Positions 34,521-45,809 of a stretch of 64,000 nt of DNA are shown piece after piece. The notes beneath the pieces were generated by a model. It was not told the origin of the DNA. It was given only the letters and a program-made list of their open reading frames with translations, and did not search any database. The translations under genes and the position numbers were made by a program. The stretch's first letter is position 1, and each line of letters starts with the position of its first letter. The DNA lies in contig RCTD01000018.1 of assembly GCA_014898415.1 (NCBI GenBank), positions 501,001 through 565,000 of the forward strand, given 5' to 3'. Source of the stretch: Stromatinia cepivora (lineage: Eukaryota > Ascomycota > Leotiomycetes > Helotiales > Sclerotiniaceae).

Positions 34521-34943
34521 TAGACTGCGCATAAATTACCCGCAACCCACGGGTACCTACGGATAATCCGTCCCACGGGTTATCCGTTGAATGATCTATC
34601 CGCCCTGTAGATTATTTATAGATTTATAAATTATTTATATTTTATATATATTTATTATATAAAATTAATATAAAAATTAATATAAAAATTAATATAAAAA
34701 TTAATATAAAAATTAATATAAAAATTAATATAAAAATTAATATAAAAATTAATATAAAAATTAATATAAAAATTATTTATATAAATAATTCACAAATAAT
34801 CTGTAAATAATCTACAGATAATTTATAAATAATCTATAGGTAATTTATTGGTATATACAAATAATCCGATTTGTAAACGGATACTTAATGGATAATCCAC
34901 CAGAGTCATTATCCGCCCTGCGCGGTACCTGTTGCGCAGCCTA
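34521..34943. mobile_element. hAT-like MITE inserted in the P450 gene
   Basis: A 423-bp non-coding insertion flanked by an exact 8-bp duplication GTGGCATC (34513-34520 and 34944-34951). Its ends are inverted: TAGACTGCGCA at 34521-34531 and, reversed, TAGGCTGCGCA at 34933-34943, matching 10 of 11. Both ends share further motifs inward, GGTACC and CGGATAAT, and GGATAATCC-type words recur, as do two copies of ATCCGCCCTG. The centre is AT-rich with a 12-bp tandem repeat. Eight-bp duplications and short TAG-starting ends are the hallmarks of the hAT superfamily. It encodes no transposase, so it is non-autonomous. Removing it with one duplication restores the P450 reading at VASDVYDA. Confidence 0.92.
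34664..34772. repeat. 12-bp tandem repeat inside the hAT-like MITE
   Basis: About nine near-perfect copies of ATTAATATAAAA in tandem, forming the centre of the mobile element. Confidence 0.9.
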
Positions 34944-37337
34944 GTGGCATCGGATGTGTATGATGCGAAAGATGAAATTCGTGAGGTGATGCTACGCTAT
35001 ATTCAACTTCCCAGCCAGCGTAGGAGTGATGCGGCGTGGATAATTCATGCTCTGGAGGATGAACTAAATGGTGCGGGAATTAGTGAGGGGGATATAGCTT
35101 CTTTTTTCTTTGGGCCGTTTTGGACGTAAGTTGTTCCGTGCTAAGCTCTACTCGTTGCTATTCTGCGAGATCGATGAATGGAAAAATAGCATGCTATGCT
35201 AGTGCTAACGAATAAAATTCATTTAGTATCAACGGAAATGCATATAAACATTTATTTTGGGTTTTATCTTACATTCTATTCGACACTACACTGTGCAAAT
35301 CGATTCTCGCCGAGGTCGAACCTGCAGTAGCTATGGGATTAGAAAGTCTCGATGGCCGTCTTGAAGCATGTTCTAATCTTGTAGCCGCATACGAAGAAGT
35401 CCTTCGCATGAACACCTCATCAGTCACCGTACGCGACGTAATAGCTGATACTAAAATGGGAAACGTCATATTACGCAAAGGCGCCAAAGTATTTGCGCCA
35501 ACCCGACAATTACATTTCGATCCTCTAGTCTTCGGTACCAATGTTCATGAATTTGATTCCGAACGCTTTTGGAGAAACAAGGAACTCAATAAAAGTAATA
35601 GTTTTCGACCTTTTGGAGGTGGAATCACGCACTGCCCTGGTCGTTGGCTGGCTATGAAGGAAATTCTTGTTTGTGTAGCTCTATTTCTTACTCGTTTTGA
35701 GCTTGAGCTTGATGGTGATGGAAATGGTAGTGTAGCTCAAACTTTTCCGAAGGTTGATACTACTATGCTTGCTTTAGGTGTTTTGCCACCTATGAAAGGG
35801 GAAGATGTTCTTGTTAATATTCGTCTGAAGGAAAGGAATTAGGGGTATCTGTGCTACCGGAATGCTGTATTGTTAGTTCTGTTCCTACTGCAGTGTAAAT
35901 AAAGCTCTTTCGGTATGCAAGTTCATGAGTATAATTGTCAATGGTATAGTTTTACTTATCATTCCGAGGGCATTAGTTTTCTTCAATTCAAAGAATTCCA
36001 CCTTAGAGCTTGCCATGAATAGTTGCGAATCCCTTTACATCCCCAGACGATTCTTTTACAAATCATATTCATTCATCATACACCATATTTTCAAAAGCAG
36101 TATTATAATTTGATTACTACATACCTAGGTAGATATGGGAAACCCTTCCACCAAGCCCCAGTACCACGATTTTAGGCATACCACTGTGTCTTCGACTTAT
36201 TGTACGCATTCAGGTAAAGACAGGTTCATTATTATTATGATAACTGAAGAGCTAAGTTTTATGGAAGCCAGAGATCCTCTGTCTATATGAGGTCTCTGGC
36301 TAACTAATCTAATTAGCTAGAGAGTATGAATCATATATTCAATAGAACTTACAGATTTTCCAGTCAAATCAACTACTTAACAAACTCCTCTTCAAAATTC
36401 CCTTAAGCGAATCTGAAGCACAACTCACAAAACTATCTATGAGTAAAAAAATACCTCGTAGCAATCTTCCTGCTTAAAATTAGTGGTATAAAAATCCTAA
36501 TTATTATATACCTACCTATAACCCTAATTTTCTAACCCTAATATTCCCAAAGAAAAAAAAAAGGAGAAACGTCATCGGAATAATAGATTAGAAGAATATA
36601 TTTCTATACCAATTCATACATCCATCTATTTTGAGCTTAGGGACCTGTGTTCCTAGACGGATAACGGTTCAGCAGAGATTTTGCTCACTTCATTATTTCC
36701 TGGCACGTTACATTGATACTCCTGTTTGTGTTGCATTATTTGTAAAGTTTTATTGATTATCAAGATGCTGGGGTTCATTGTATTGGGTGAATACAAGTCT
36801 GTCATTTTGAAATTCGAATTAAAGATTCAGATCCCTCAAGTCTTTTTCGTCCTATCATACCCTGCCTTCCCCCTAGAAAAAAACTATATAAAAAAGAAAT
36901 AACAATCTTCATCAATCAACCCTCAGCACCTGTCCATCTCTCATCTTACCTTGTCCACTGATCTGATAACGTTCATCTCATTACTTGAATAACCAAACTA
37001 CCGACTACCGCCTACCTTCACAATCATTATCCTCTCCATTCCTCTCCAATAGACCTCCCAGAATCCAAAGCTCTAATTTCATATTCCAGCTACTAGCTAC
37101 TAGCTACCAATCTATAGCTAATAAAATCCAAATATCTACTAAACTACTAACTACCAAAGTATCATACATACAACCACCAAATAACTAGATAAATAAAACA
37201 AAACCCCCCGCCGTCTCCCTCTCCCCTCTCCCCTCTCCCCTCTGAAAAAAAACCCAAATCCAAACCTCCACCACCTACTCCGCAAATACCTACCTATCCA
37301 CAACTTTGCAACAAGGGAAGATAAACCATTAATAATA

Positions 37338-37605
37338 CGGTAAATTACTTTCATGCCCCGCTAAATGAAATAAATTACTCTCATGCCCCTCGAATTGAAT
37401 ATACTTTACTTTCGTACCTCTTAGAATCTAATCTATAATAACTAGATTCTCTTATTCTCTTATTCTCTTATTCTAAATTCAGAATTATAATAAAATATAG
37501 AATCCAGCTATTTAAGAATATAATCTATTATAGATTCTATTATAGAATCTAAGGGGTATAAAAATAAAATAGGTCCAATTTGAAGGGTATGAGAGTAATT
37601 TACTG
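37338..37605. mobile_element. MITE-like element with long inverted ends and 9-bp flanking duplication
   Basis: The ends are inverted copies: left CGGTAAATTACTTTCATGCC and right, reversed, CAGTAAATTACTCTCATACC. The right arm matches an inner left copy starting near 37370 (TAAATTACTCTCATGCCCC) over about 65 bases, ending at TTAGAATCTA/TTAGATTCTA; most mismatches are transitions. TTAATAATA occurs immediately outside both ends (37329-37337 and 37606-37614). Long terminal inverted repeats and a 9-bp duplication fit a Mutator-type non-autonomous element. The AT-rich flanks make the duplication somewhat less certain. Confidence 0.65.
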
Positions 37606-37612
37606 TTAATAA

Positions 37613-37795
<183 letters not shown>

Positions 37796-38124
37796 TAACT
37801 AAACCGAAGCGAAGCGAGCCCCTTCATTTATATCTCCATCCCTATTCACATCCTCATCCCCATCCACCATGACATCTCCGCATATGTGCTGCTCAAACAT
37901 CTTATCTCATCTCATCTTATCTCTTATTCTTTCATTCATTCATACATACATACATACATACATACATTCATTCATTCGCCCATCAATTAAATCATCACAT
38001 TACATCACATCATATCTCTTTTGACAATGATTATGATTGATTATTCGCTTCATAAACTTAATCTGGTATCCATTTTCATCTTCTGCCTACACGCCTGCCA
38101 AAAAAGCACTATGCGATATATGGT

Positions 38125-38917
38125 ATGGTATTCATTCTCCCTTTCCCTTTTCCCTTTCTTTCTTTTCCGTCCTTTCTTTTCCTTTCCTTCACCTCTATCT
38201 CCATCCCATCCTATCCCTATCAACCCATTTCAAGTCCTCAACCCATTTCCAACCTTTCAAACCCCTTTCACTCTTTTCTCCTTCCGTCTTATCCCATTCG
38301 TTCCCCCATCCAATGTGATATCTCTTGCGCACCATGTAAAAGATACTTAAAAAAAGGAAAACTCCACTGCACCTCTCACTTTCGCCCTAACATATGCATC
38401 GATCCCAATCATTCCATCAAAACCATCAACGCTCCCTGCCATCCACTCAAAAATCCCCAAAGACGTAATCAAAGTCGTCCAACTCCCTGTCCCATCACAC
38501 ATGAAGATCCAAATGAAAAATATTATAGGGTCAAGTTCCCAAGAGAAGACTAGATCGAGGATGGAAGAAGGATTGATAGGAAGGTGGCGTAATGTTGAAC
38601 AAAGTGGTGGTGATGATATGAATTTGAATAATCATAAAATATCATATAAACCATTTCATCCTACCCCTTCCATGTTTTTAGGTTGGTATTGTATGAAAAG
38701 ATTTCAAGAGGTAAGTCAAACTCTCAAGAAAAAGAAAAGGTATGCCAGAAAGGGTATAACAAAGGAAATTCGTGCTCCATTCGTTGATCATTCGAATCGT
38801 ATGCTATCATATTCATATTTTTATGCCGCTGCGAATCGAATCGAGATGATCTTATTGGAGGATGTGATAAACAAGCGTAAAATGAGAAAAATTGCCGACG
38901 AAAATCAATCATCTTGA
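38125..38917 (+). CDS. Hypothetical Cys-rich protein, two or more exons, 5' end uncertain
   Basis: Two frames join through a plausible 64-nt intron (38465-38528; GTAATC donor, TTATAG acceptor), which changes frame exactly as needed. Before it, a Cys-rich segment reads CDISCAPCKRYLKKGKLHC; after it the protein continues GLIGRWRNVEQ, SMFLGWYCMKRF and SYFYAAANRIEMILLED to the stop at 38915-38917. The 5' end is unclear. From the ATG at 38125 the frame is open, but the first about 60 codons are almost pure pyrimidine (Pro/Phe/Ser/Leu), which looks like an intron or leader, so the true start may lie in a small exon near 38110. A strong GTAAGT at 38711 could mark another intron. No domain recognised. 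The CxxxCxxC start recalls the gene at 17801. Confidence 0.4.
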
Positions 38918-39138
38918 TTTCGAATTTGCATGCTGCAGAGGTATCGTATTGAAACCACCTATGATATTAGAAACGCCATGGAATATGCTGATGTTGTTGA
39001 TATGATTTGACATAAGAAACCTCGATTGAGTCGCTGGTGTCATAAAGACATGATAGAATTCGGTTTCCTCTTTTGTCGATTTATAGCTGATAGCTACAAT
39101 TAAAAAAATTCGTCCGTTATTTTTGGTGAATGGTATGA

Positions 39139-41049
39139 TCATTGAGATGCTTGAACACACCAATGTCGATGAAATACCCATGCGCTCTTTTGGCATTCTT
39201 TGCTGCAATATTTTGTTCTTCTGCATCTTCTGCATTTTGCGAATTGCCTAGTATATTCTTCCCACTTTCCACATTGATAATATGCGCATTGTCTGATACC
39301 TCCTCGAGCATCGTCCTTTCGGCATAAATTCCTCATAACAACTCCTGCCCAGTATTGCATATCTTGACTATGATGTCTGACTGTGAACTTTTCGACCAAT
39401 GGAAAAATATTGAAATCGTCTGGAAGTAAATATTCTTCTTCTTCGTCATCGTGAGAGTGAGAGGAGCATGCGGCTGAAGAATTAGCATTAGAAGAGAGAT
39501 TCTCATCAACATCGAGTAGGTGAAGTTCGGAGCCTATCTTGAGTTTTGGAACGAGATGAGATTGTTGAAAGTAAGATCTTAAGTTGCAGTATTTGGAAAC
39601 GTATGCTAAAAGTTGAAGAGACATTAATACATCTTCATCTCTTGGCATAGCAGCCAAAACTTGTCCTTGTGGTGGTGTTGGTCTATCTAAGAAATATCTA
39701 GGAATTGTCGTAGGAGGCATGGTAGGAGGTGTATTAGCAGTTGTTGGTTGAGCTGGTGAGAGACCGATTGTCGGCCCAGTTGGGGTTGTAGCGTCATTAA
39801 TCATGCTGCCATCAATGGCAGATCGGTGGGTGATGTTGAATGTTCCGGCATCCTGTGCTTCGGAAACAGTTGGAGTGGTAAGACCAAGTGGTGTTTCGAC
39901 GGCTGTGAGCATAGTATCGTTCTCATCCATATTAACATCCTGAATATTGACATTGGTAGATTGAATTTCTGCCGTGCTTACACCGGTGATATCTGGTTCT
40001 CCAGATTCATCAGAAGCCATGCTATCAGCGTTCATATCTTCTGTATCAGCAGCAGTTGAAGCTTGATGTCTAATGGATGGACGTCTCCGTGATCGCGGTG
40101 TACCAACAGACATTGATGTAGCCCGCACAGTAGGAGATCGCATTTGTGCGGGAGGTAGAGGAGTTGTTGGAGATTCGGGTTGAGATGTCAGGCCGCCTTG
40201 GAATCCTGGTACCATTGATGGTAAACGGTCAACATCTCTAACAGGTCTGATATTGAATCCATCAGCTGCATCCATAGAAGGAACTGCAGTCGCAAGTGGT
40301 TGAATACTATGGCGTGGTGACAAGAAATGCTGTCTCGCATCTTGGTTTCTATGATGGTGATGATGTCTGTGGACGGAGAATGTAGTTCGCTCTGGAGGAG
40401 ATGTAAGAGCGAATTGAGGTCCAGTTGGTGTGATATCCATGGCGTCTGAGCCAGTCGTCAATGGAGCGCCCGAGAAATTAGAGGGGATGTCGATAGAAGG
40501 TGGAGGTGGTTGACGTCTTGATGCCCGAAATTCGGATTCAAATCGTGATGCTCGATTGCCGAATGAAGGTCCCTTGTGTGTACTTCGATGGTCCCCTGAT
40601 CGTCCGGTCTGATGTCTATGTTCAAGCAAAGCTTTCTGCTTAGCTTCTTCGGCTTTCTCTCTGCATCTGTCAACCACTTTGATGTAATTATCGAGAATTG
40701 TTGCAATAACTGGAACCATATCCGCTTCAACGACCCTGGTTCGAACATTTTCGGAGCCTCGTACACCAATATTGACAACGCATTGAAATGCCAAATTCCA
40801 TTTCCACATATCCATCATATCTTTGCTTCTCCCAGCCTTGAGAAGGCATACCAATCTTTCGACACCTCCATCGACCGTCAGGATATCTCTAATTCTGGCA
40901 GATGAAGTGGTGAGGTAGGCAAGATGATTGAGCGAATTGATCAAAGGTAGTGTTGAAGTACAATCAAGGGCTCGACGATCGTACAAAGCTGTCGTGATAC
41001 CGACCGAAGCCTTATTGACATTTGGAATACTGAAATTGACTTCTCTCAT
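39139..41049 (-). CDS. samB: SamB/MUB1-type MYND zinc-finger protein
   Basis: Intronless frame of 636 residues. The N-terminal about 150 residues are an armadillo-like helical region (YDRRALDCTSTLPLINSLNH, GGVERLVCLLKAGRSKDMMD, CVVNIGVRGSENVRTRVVEA), characteristic of the fungal Mub1/SamB family. A long Pro/Ser/Thr-rich middle follows (about 170-450), including a His run (HRHHHHHRNQ). The C-terminus resumes with a conserved part (DVLMSLQLLAYVSKYCNLRS, MQYWAGVVMRNLCRKDDARG) and ends with a MYND finger at about 588-631 (C..C, then KCRRCRRTKYCSKECQKSAW and HRHWC). In yeast Mub1 works with the ligase Ubr2 to ubiquitinate Rpn4; in Aspergillus samB affects cell polarity and septation. The sequence supports the family; which role applies here is inference. 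Confidence 0.93.
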   Translation of the reverse strand: MREVNFSIPNVNKASVGITTALYDRRALDCTSTLPLINSLNHLAYLTTSSARIRDILTVDGGVERLVCLLKAGRSKDMMDMWKWNLAFQCVVNIGVRGSENVRTRVVEADMVPVIATILDNYIKVVDRCREKAEEAKQKALLEHRHQTGRSGDHRSTHKGPSFGNRASRFESEFRASRRQPPPPSIDIPSNFSGAPLTTGSDAMDITPTGPQFALTSPPERTTFSVHRHHHHHRNQDARQHFLSPRHSIQPLATAVPSMDAADGFNIRPVRDVDRLPSMVPGFQGGLTSQPESPTTPLPPAQMRSPTVRATSMSVGTPRSRRRPSIRHQASTAADTEDMNADSMASDESGEPDITGVSTAEIQSTNVNIQDVNMDENDTMLTAVETPLGLTTPTVSEAQDAGTFNITHRSAIDGSMINDATTPTGPTIGLSPAQPTTANTPPTMPPTTIPRYFLDRPTPPQGQVLAAMPRDEDVLMSLQLLAYVSKYCNLRSYFQQSHLVPKLKIGSELHLLDVDENLSSNANSSAACSSHSHDDEEEEYLLPDDFNIFPLVEKFTVRHHSQDMQYWAGVVMRNLCRKDDARGGIRQCAYYQCGKWEEYTRQFAKCRRCRRTKYCSKECQKSAWVFHRHWCVQASQ

Positions 41050-44000
41050 ATTGAAGTTGATCCGCAGATGGCGGTTGATGAAAAAAAGGGATTATCTTTC
41101 GATCAAAGTATTTCGGGGGCGATCCTGCCACAAGATGGGATTATATTTAAGATGTTATCGTAATACAACGATGTAGTTTGATGGATTGATGGGGTAGCTG
41201 AGTGAAAGTAGGATACTTGCGGATTTCGAATGCAAGTATTCGAGAATCTTTGGTCTCTTTGTCGATGTATAATGGATGAGTGGTGACGATAAGCTGAAAT
41301 CTTAAAGGGAAGAATATGTTGCGAGCCAGAAGTGAGACAGTAATCACTGAATCGTCATTGATAATCCAAAGTATTGTACAAACGTCGGAAAAATGTGTTA
41401 CGTATAGAATTGAAAATGATCAAGAGACTCGATTACTCTTGATGGGTGATGATTGATGAGTGATGATTGATGAGCGATGAGTGATGAGCGATGAGCGATG
41501 AGCGATGAGAAGTTGTGTGTGTGTGTAATGGAAGATTTTCCCTTTCGTGTGCGTGGTTTGTTGTGAATGGGTAGGTAGTTATTAACTGGGTTGGTTATGA
41601 ATCGAGATGGTCGAGTATGAAAGTAGGAGAGAGAAAAAGGTTGGTGGCCGTTGTCGCGGGTCTATTTTAACTAATCCAAGCGCTTTCTGGTTGACTAGAC
41701 AGACTTGTGCTAAGAAATTTGAGGGGGACTTGTATATAATCTGAAATTGAACCTCTTTTTTCTTCCCCCCTTTTTTTTTTATATATTTTTTATTTCTTTT
41801 GATAAGAACTTAAATTTAAATCCAAAACCAAATTGTTTGATAAGCTAGAGAGTTGAAGTTGATAAAAAGTTTGATGAAGTTTTTCAATACTCCAAAACAA
41901 GTGATTGATGAATTGAATGAATGAATAAGTCGAGCTTTTAGTGTGTACCGCAAGATGGTTGTCGCAGGTCCGGTTGTCGAAGAGAAGTTATACCTGGGTA
42001 GGTAGAGCAGGTTCAAGTACCTAGTACCAAGTACCTAGTACCTCGTACCTAGTAGTAGAATTCCTGGTAGCAAATCAATTTACTTTTGCTTTAACTTTTG
42101 GTTGCTTTTACTCGAATTATTATTGATTGATTGATTGATTGATTGCTTTATAACGAAAACGGCCGTGCTTTGATTACAGTTAATGATGGACTTATTATAA
42201 TGGACGGGTCTTTTGCCGGGTTATAATGTGGATTTTGATGAAATTGCGAGATAGGCGCCCTCTAAGAGCTGGAGATGGAGATGATATGATGATATAAAAC
42301 AATACTTTGCTAACAATCGATGAGGCTAAATCTGAGACGACGGCAAGAGGAAGTTTGGAAAGAAGGCTGAATGTTTTAATGATGATCGAGTGCTGGTTAG
42401 AATAATAATGATAACTAATTCGAGAATGTTATTTCCTTTTCCATATGCTATACAATTCGATATCCACAATATAGAAAAGGTATAGTCAGTGAGACATGTA
42501 TGGTATGTATGGTGTGAATATATATCAATTGTTGTGAATGGTGCCGTGCCTGATGATGAAGAGGTTGAGGATTGTATATGTATGGAACCACTTGTACATT
42601 GAACGTTCGGATTGTTTTTTTGGTGGCTTCTTTTCTTGTACTCCATAGAAGTTCTTGGCTCTTGGTATTTGCTAACTCTTTGCTCAATCAAATCAATCGA
42701 TATTCAAGAATGGGATCCTCTTCTATGGCTGAAAGGGGTCCTTATTCAATATTGGGGGAGGTTCAAGGCTAAGGCTAAGGCAAAGGCAAAGACTACGGTA
42801 CGGTACGGGAGAAGAGATTTGGAACTATCAAGGGTGATAAACACAGCGGCTGATTTTAAAGCTAGAATTGCACAAGTATTAGATGAAGGCTTGATAAGTT
42901 CGGGAAGAAGAGGGGCGAGTTCTGCAAGAAGACGGACCATCTCTTTTACTAAGCTGCAACAAAGCTTTGGTGGCCATCACTAGACTTACCTAAAGATATA
43001 TCAAGGTATTTTGTGCATGATTCTGCAATGGGATTTCTCTGTATATGACAAAAAGTTATCTACCTAATACCTATCATGTAGGTACAGATTGAAACAATCC
43101 CGCTCTTCCCCTTGATGTCGAGACAATGAATACTCCGTATACCGTAGATAAGTACTTTTATATCTAGAATGAAAATTCTATATGTGACGATGTGAGGATA
43201 TGGGAGTTCATACTCGAAAGGTTCAGTAAAGCCAAGACATTTTATTTATATTCATTGGGACAACGCATAACCTTAATCTTGAAGTGATAAGTTAATCATC
43301 ATCTATCATCCATCATCCATCATCCATCATCATGATTTGCTTACACCGCTTCTATAAAAAGAGAAAGATATGAAATCATTCATTTCCATCCATCCATCCA
43401 TCCATCCATCACGAGGTTCTGTTTTTGTACGCTCCGTGTTTCAAATCAATTCCCGACACCGAAGATTATTATTCCTTCAAAGACTAACTCTACTCTACAG
43501 AAACACCAGATATTGGCGACAAAACGTGGTTGGGAAGTCCAATTCATGTTGAAAGGACACACTTATTAAGCCAAGAAATCGATTTTTTTGATATGGCATA
43601 ACTTTGATACGTATACTGGGGAGTTGCCTCAAAGCTACATCTATGTCACAACCAACAACATCTCCACAATCCCGGTCTTTTGGATCTTCATTTCTCTTCT
43701 TCTAATTCTATTCTACCAAATCTTAAATACACACACACCTCATACATACATATTTCTCTCGGACGTTGAGAAGAACCTTCTTTCGGTCAAGAGATGAATG
43801 ACAAGACGGTCGAAAGCCAAGTCTTCACTTAACAAACAATTAATTTTATTTTCTTTTGATTTGGAAAGATCTCATTCGGAATATTGTTGGCCCTTAAATC
43901 CATCCATCCATCCATCCATATTTTACTCCATCATCAAACGTCCGTTCTCAATAACGTCCCCACCACTGCTGTCAAGACTCAAAACTCCTCTTCACCGTAT

Positions 44001-45809
44001 CTCCACCTTAGCAGAACTCCCCTTGTCATCTATCTTGCGAATCTTCTACCGCCTGGTCTTTAAACTTTGACGAGAGATAAATCAGACAGTATATCTATCA
44101 ACAACTCAAATTCCAGAACAACAACTAAGAATCTCTTCATCACACTCATTTGAGAATGGGCTCATTATTCCTTTCCACATGTCGCCAATCACCATGCGTA
44201 TGTGGTGTTCAAACCAACCAATCTTCGCGGTTAACAACACTTACTCTATTGCCCTTTGGCGCTTACACAACCTCTCCTTCAAATAACCTCCAATCACAAT
44301 GCACAACTTCTTTTCCATACTCATACCGGTACCTACAATTCCACAGCTTCTTTCTACAAGCCTCAACACTCGAAAAGTTGCTTTGAAATACCTAGCTAAG
44401 CATTTCAAATGTCAGCAATAAGAGGGGTACGTGCGCTGCGGTCCTCCCCGGCTTGAGATGAAATAAGCACACGAGAAAAGAGGGAACCGAAAAACGTGGG
44501 TGACATGCATGCACAATAAAAATCCCTTGCCTGCAATGCATCAAAGATGTTTAATTATTTTGGCGTCGGATGCCGTGGCACGTGTTACAAGACATGCAAA
44601 GAGAACATGTAAGATGACTTCTGTACTTCTTCTTCTTCCACGGTTCTCGTACACCCACACCGAAACTTTTCTCATAAAGTAAGAGAGCGCAATCGTTTGA
44701 TTACTGAGAACAAAAAGTTTTGTTCTTCCCAAATGATCGGATGTACGGCTCGAGTTTTGGTATATTTGGAAGCTTCTTGTCTTGATCTTACGGGACATGC
44801 GAGCAAGGATGAAACTGAATTGGTTTGGAGATGAGGGGTAAAAAGGGGTTGTGTGGTTCCCAGCGGAACGTTTTCGGTCCGTTGCCGTTGCTGGTTTTAT
44901 GCTTAATTGCTTCTTTTGTTGTTGGATGTGCGTGCGTTTGTGGCGCTGTAAGTTTGTTTGCTGATTTTACGGTATCTTGGAGCAACCGTCATCTCCGCCG
45001 ACTTCAGACATTTGATTAGCCTTTGAATATTTTGAACCTGGGTTTGCCAGCATGAGCACTTCATTTCTGATTGTCTGGGTAGTTCTCAGATGTTGGAATG
45101 TCCTAGAACTGTGGTGATTATGCCAGCTTGGATCTTTAACTTGTTTCATCTAGCCAGATGATCTGGGTGTGTGGATTAGAAAGTTTTCAGCGACCAAATA
45201 CCACTCGATGTCATAATAACTAGCTACTGAACCTAAGGTCCCAAGGCCTCGGAATAGTCATGTGATTCCGAGTCGTAACATTGTACGTGGAATAGTGTAC
45301 GTCATTACATCACATACATGTCTCGTGCGAACCGTGGCGTACACCGTATTCTTTTAATAATATACTAGAAATTAAGCTTAATATGCTTGCCAAATCTGAA
45401 GCTATAAGATTTGAAGATATGATGTTTGTTACCCAAAGCTTAAATCTTCTTTCAGCACTTAAACTCATATTTGCAGGTGTTGTTGATTCGCGTTCATTTT
45501 CGCTGTTGATTCGTGGGGTAGTAGGCTTACCGAGATGGAGGTAGAAGAAAAAGGAATTATAAATCGTTTGAGCCATAGAAGTTCTAGATTTGGAGGATGC
45601 TAGTTCAATCGAGTAGAGGAATGGGAAGGCGAAGTGTTTTATGATTATCTTTTTATTTGCTGCCTTTCCGGGCAACTAGTTTCAGCCTGGTCTTTCTTTT
45701 CTTTCACTTTTTTTTCAAAACAAAGAAATTCTATTCATATATTGATTATGGAGAAACAAAAACTTTCCTTCCTCTTCACAAATCTACTTTTACCTGCCTA
45801 GCACAGAAA
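41050..45809. other. Long gene-poor stretch (4.8 kb)
   Basis: I could not support a gene. It includes the samB promoter and long leader, simple repeats (GATGAGC at about 41455-41510, TACCTAGTACC-like at about 42015-42055, GATT at about 42124-42146, CCATCATC at about 43300-43330, CATC at about 43388-43411 and 43902-43918) and a poly-T run near 41770. A frame at 42612-42983 has a charged second half (LELSRVINTAADFKARIAQV), the only hint of coding, and might be an exon. A frame at 44156-44386 begins MGSLFLSTCRQSPCVCGV but lacks support. Confidence 0.4.

Larger units (their letters stand above)
33597..35842 (+). pseudogene. Cytochrome P450 pseudogene interrupted by a transposon
   Basis: Clear P450 sequence with several breaks. 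Exon 1 encodes a membrane anchor (PSAFFVIIITWATWRFWKF), but the following LYPDDPKEYPYLIPG block is one base out of frame (about 33748-33751). Introns follow at about 33804-33872 and 33927-33980. The next exon carries REYFGNTREPFAITIMGQQI and then slips a frame at an A8 run (34350-34357). A 423-bp mobile element interrupts the gene at 34521-34943, between VAS and DVYDAKDEIRE. A further intron is at 35126-35226. The last exon keeps the ExxR-like helix (YEEVLRMNT) and the haem loop FRPFGGGITHCPGRWLAM with its Cys ligand. The family resembles CYP7/CYP8-like fungal P450s, endoplasmic-reticulum monooxygenases. It cannot encode a functional enzyme as sequenced. Confidence 0.9.

Noticed and set aside
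42612..42983. Possible 123-codon gene
   Set aside because: The N-terminal half is low quality and contains a simple KAKAKAK repeat; only the second half looks helical. Insufficient support, so only mentioned under the gene-poor stretch.
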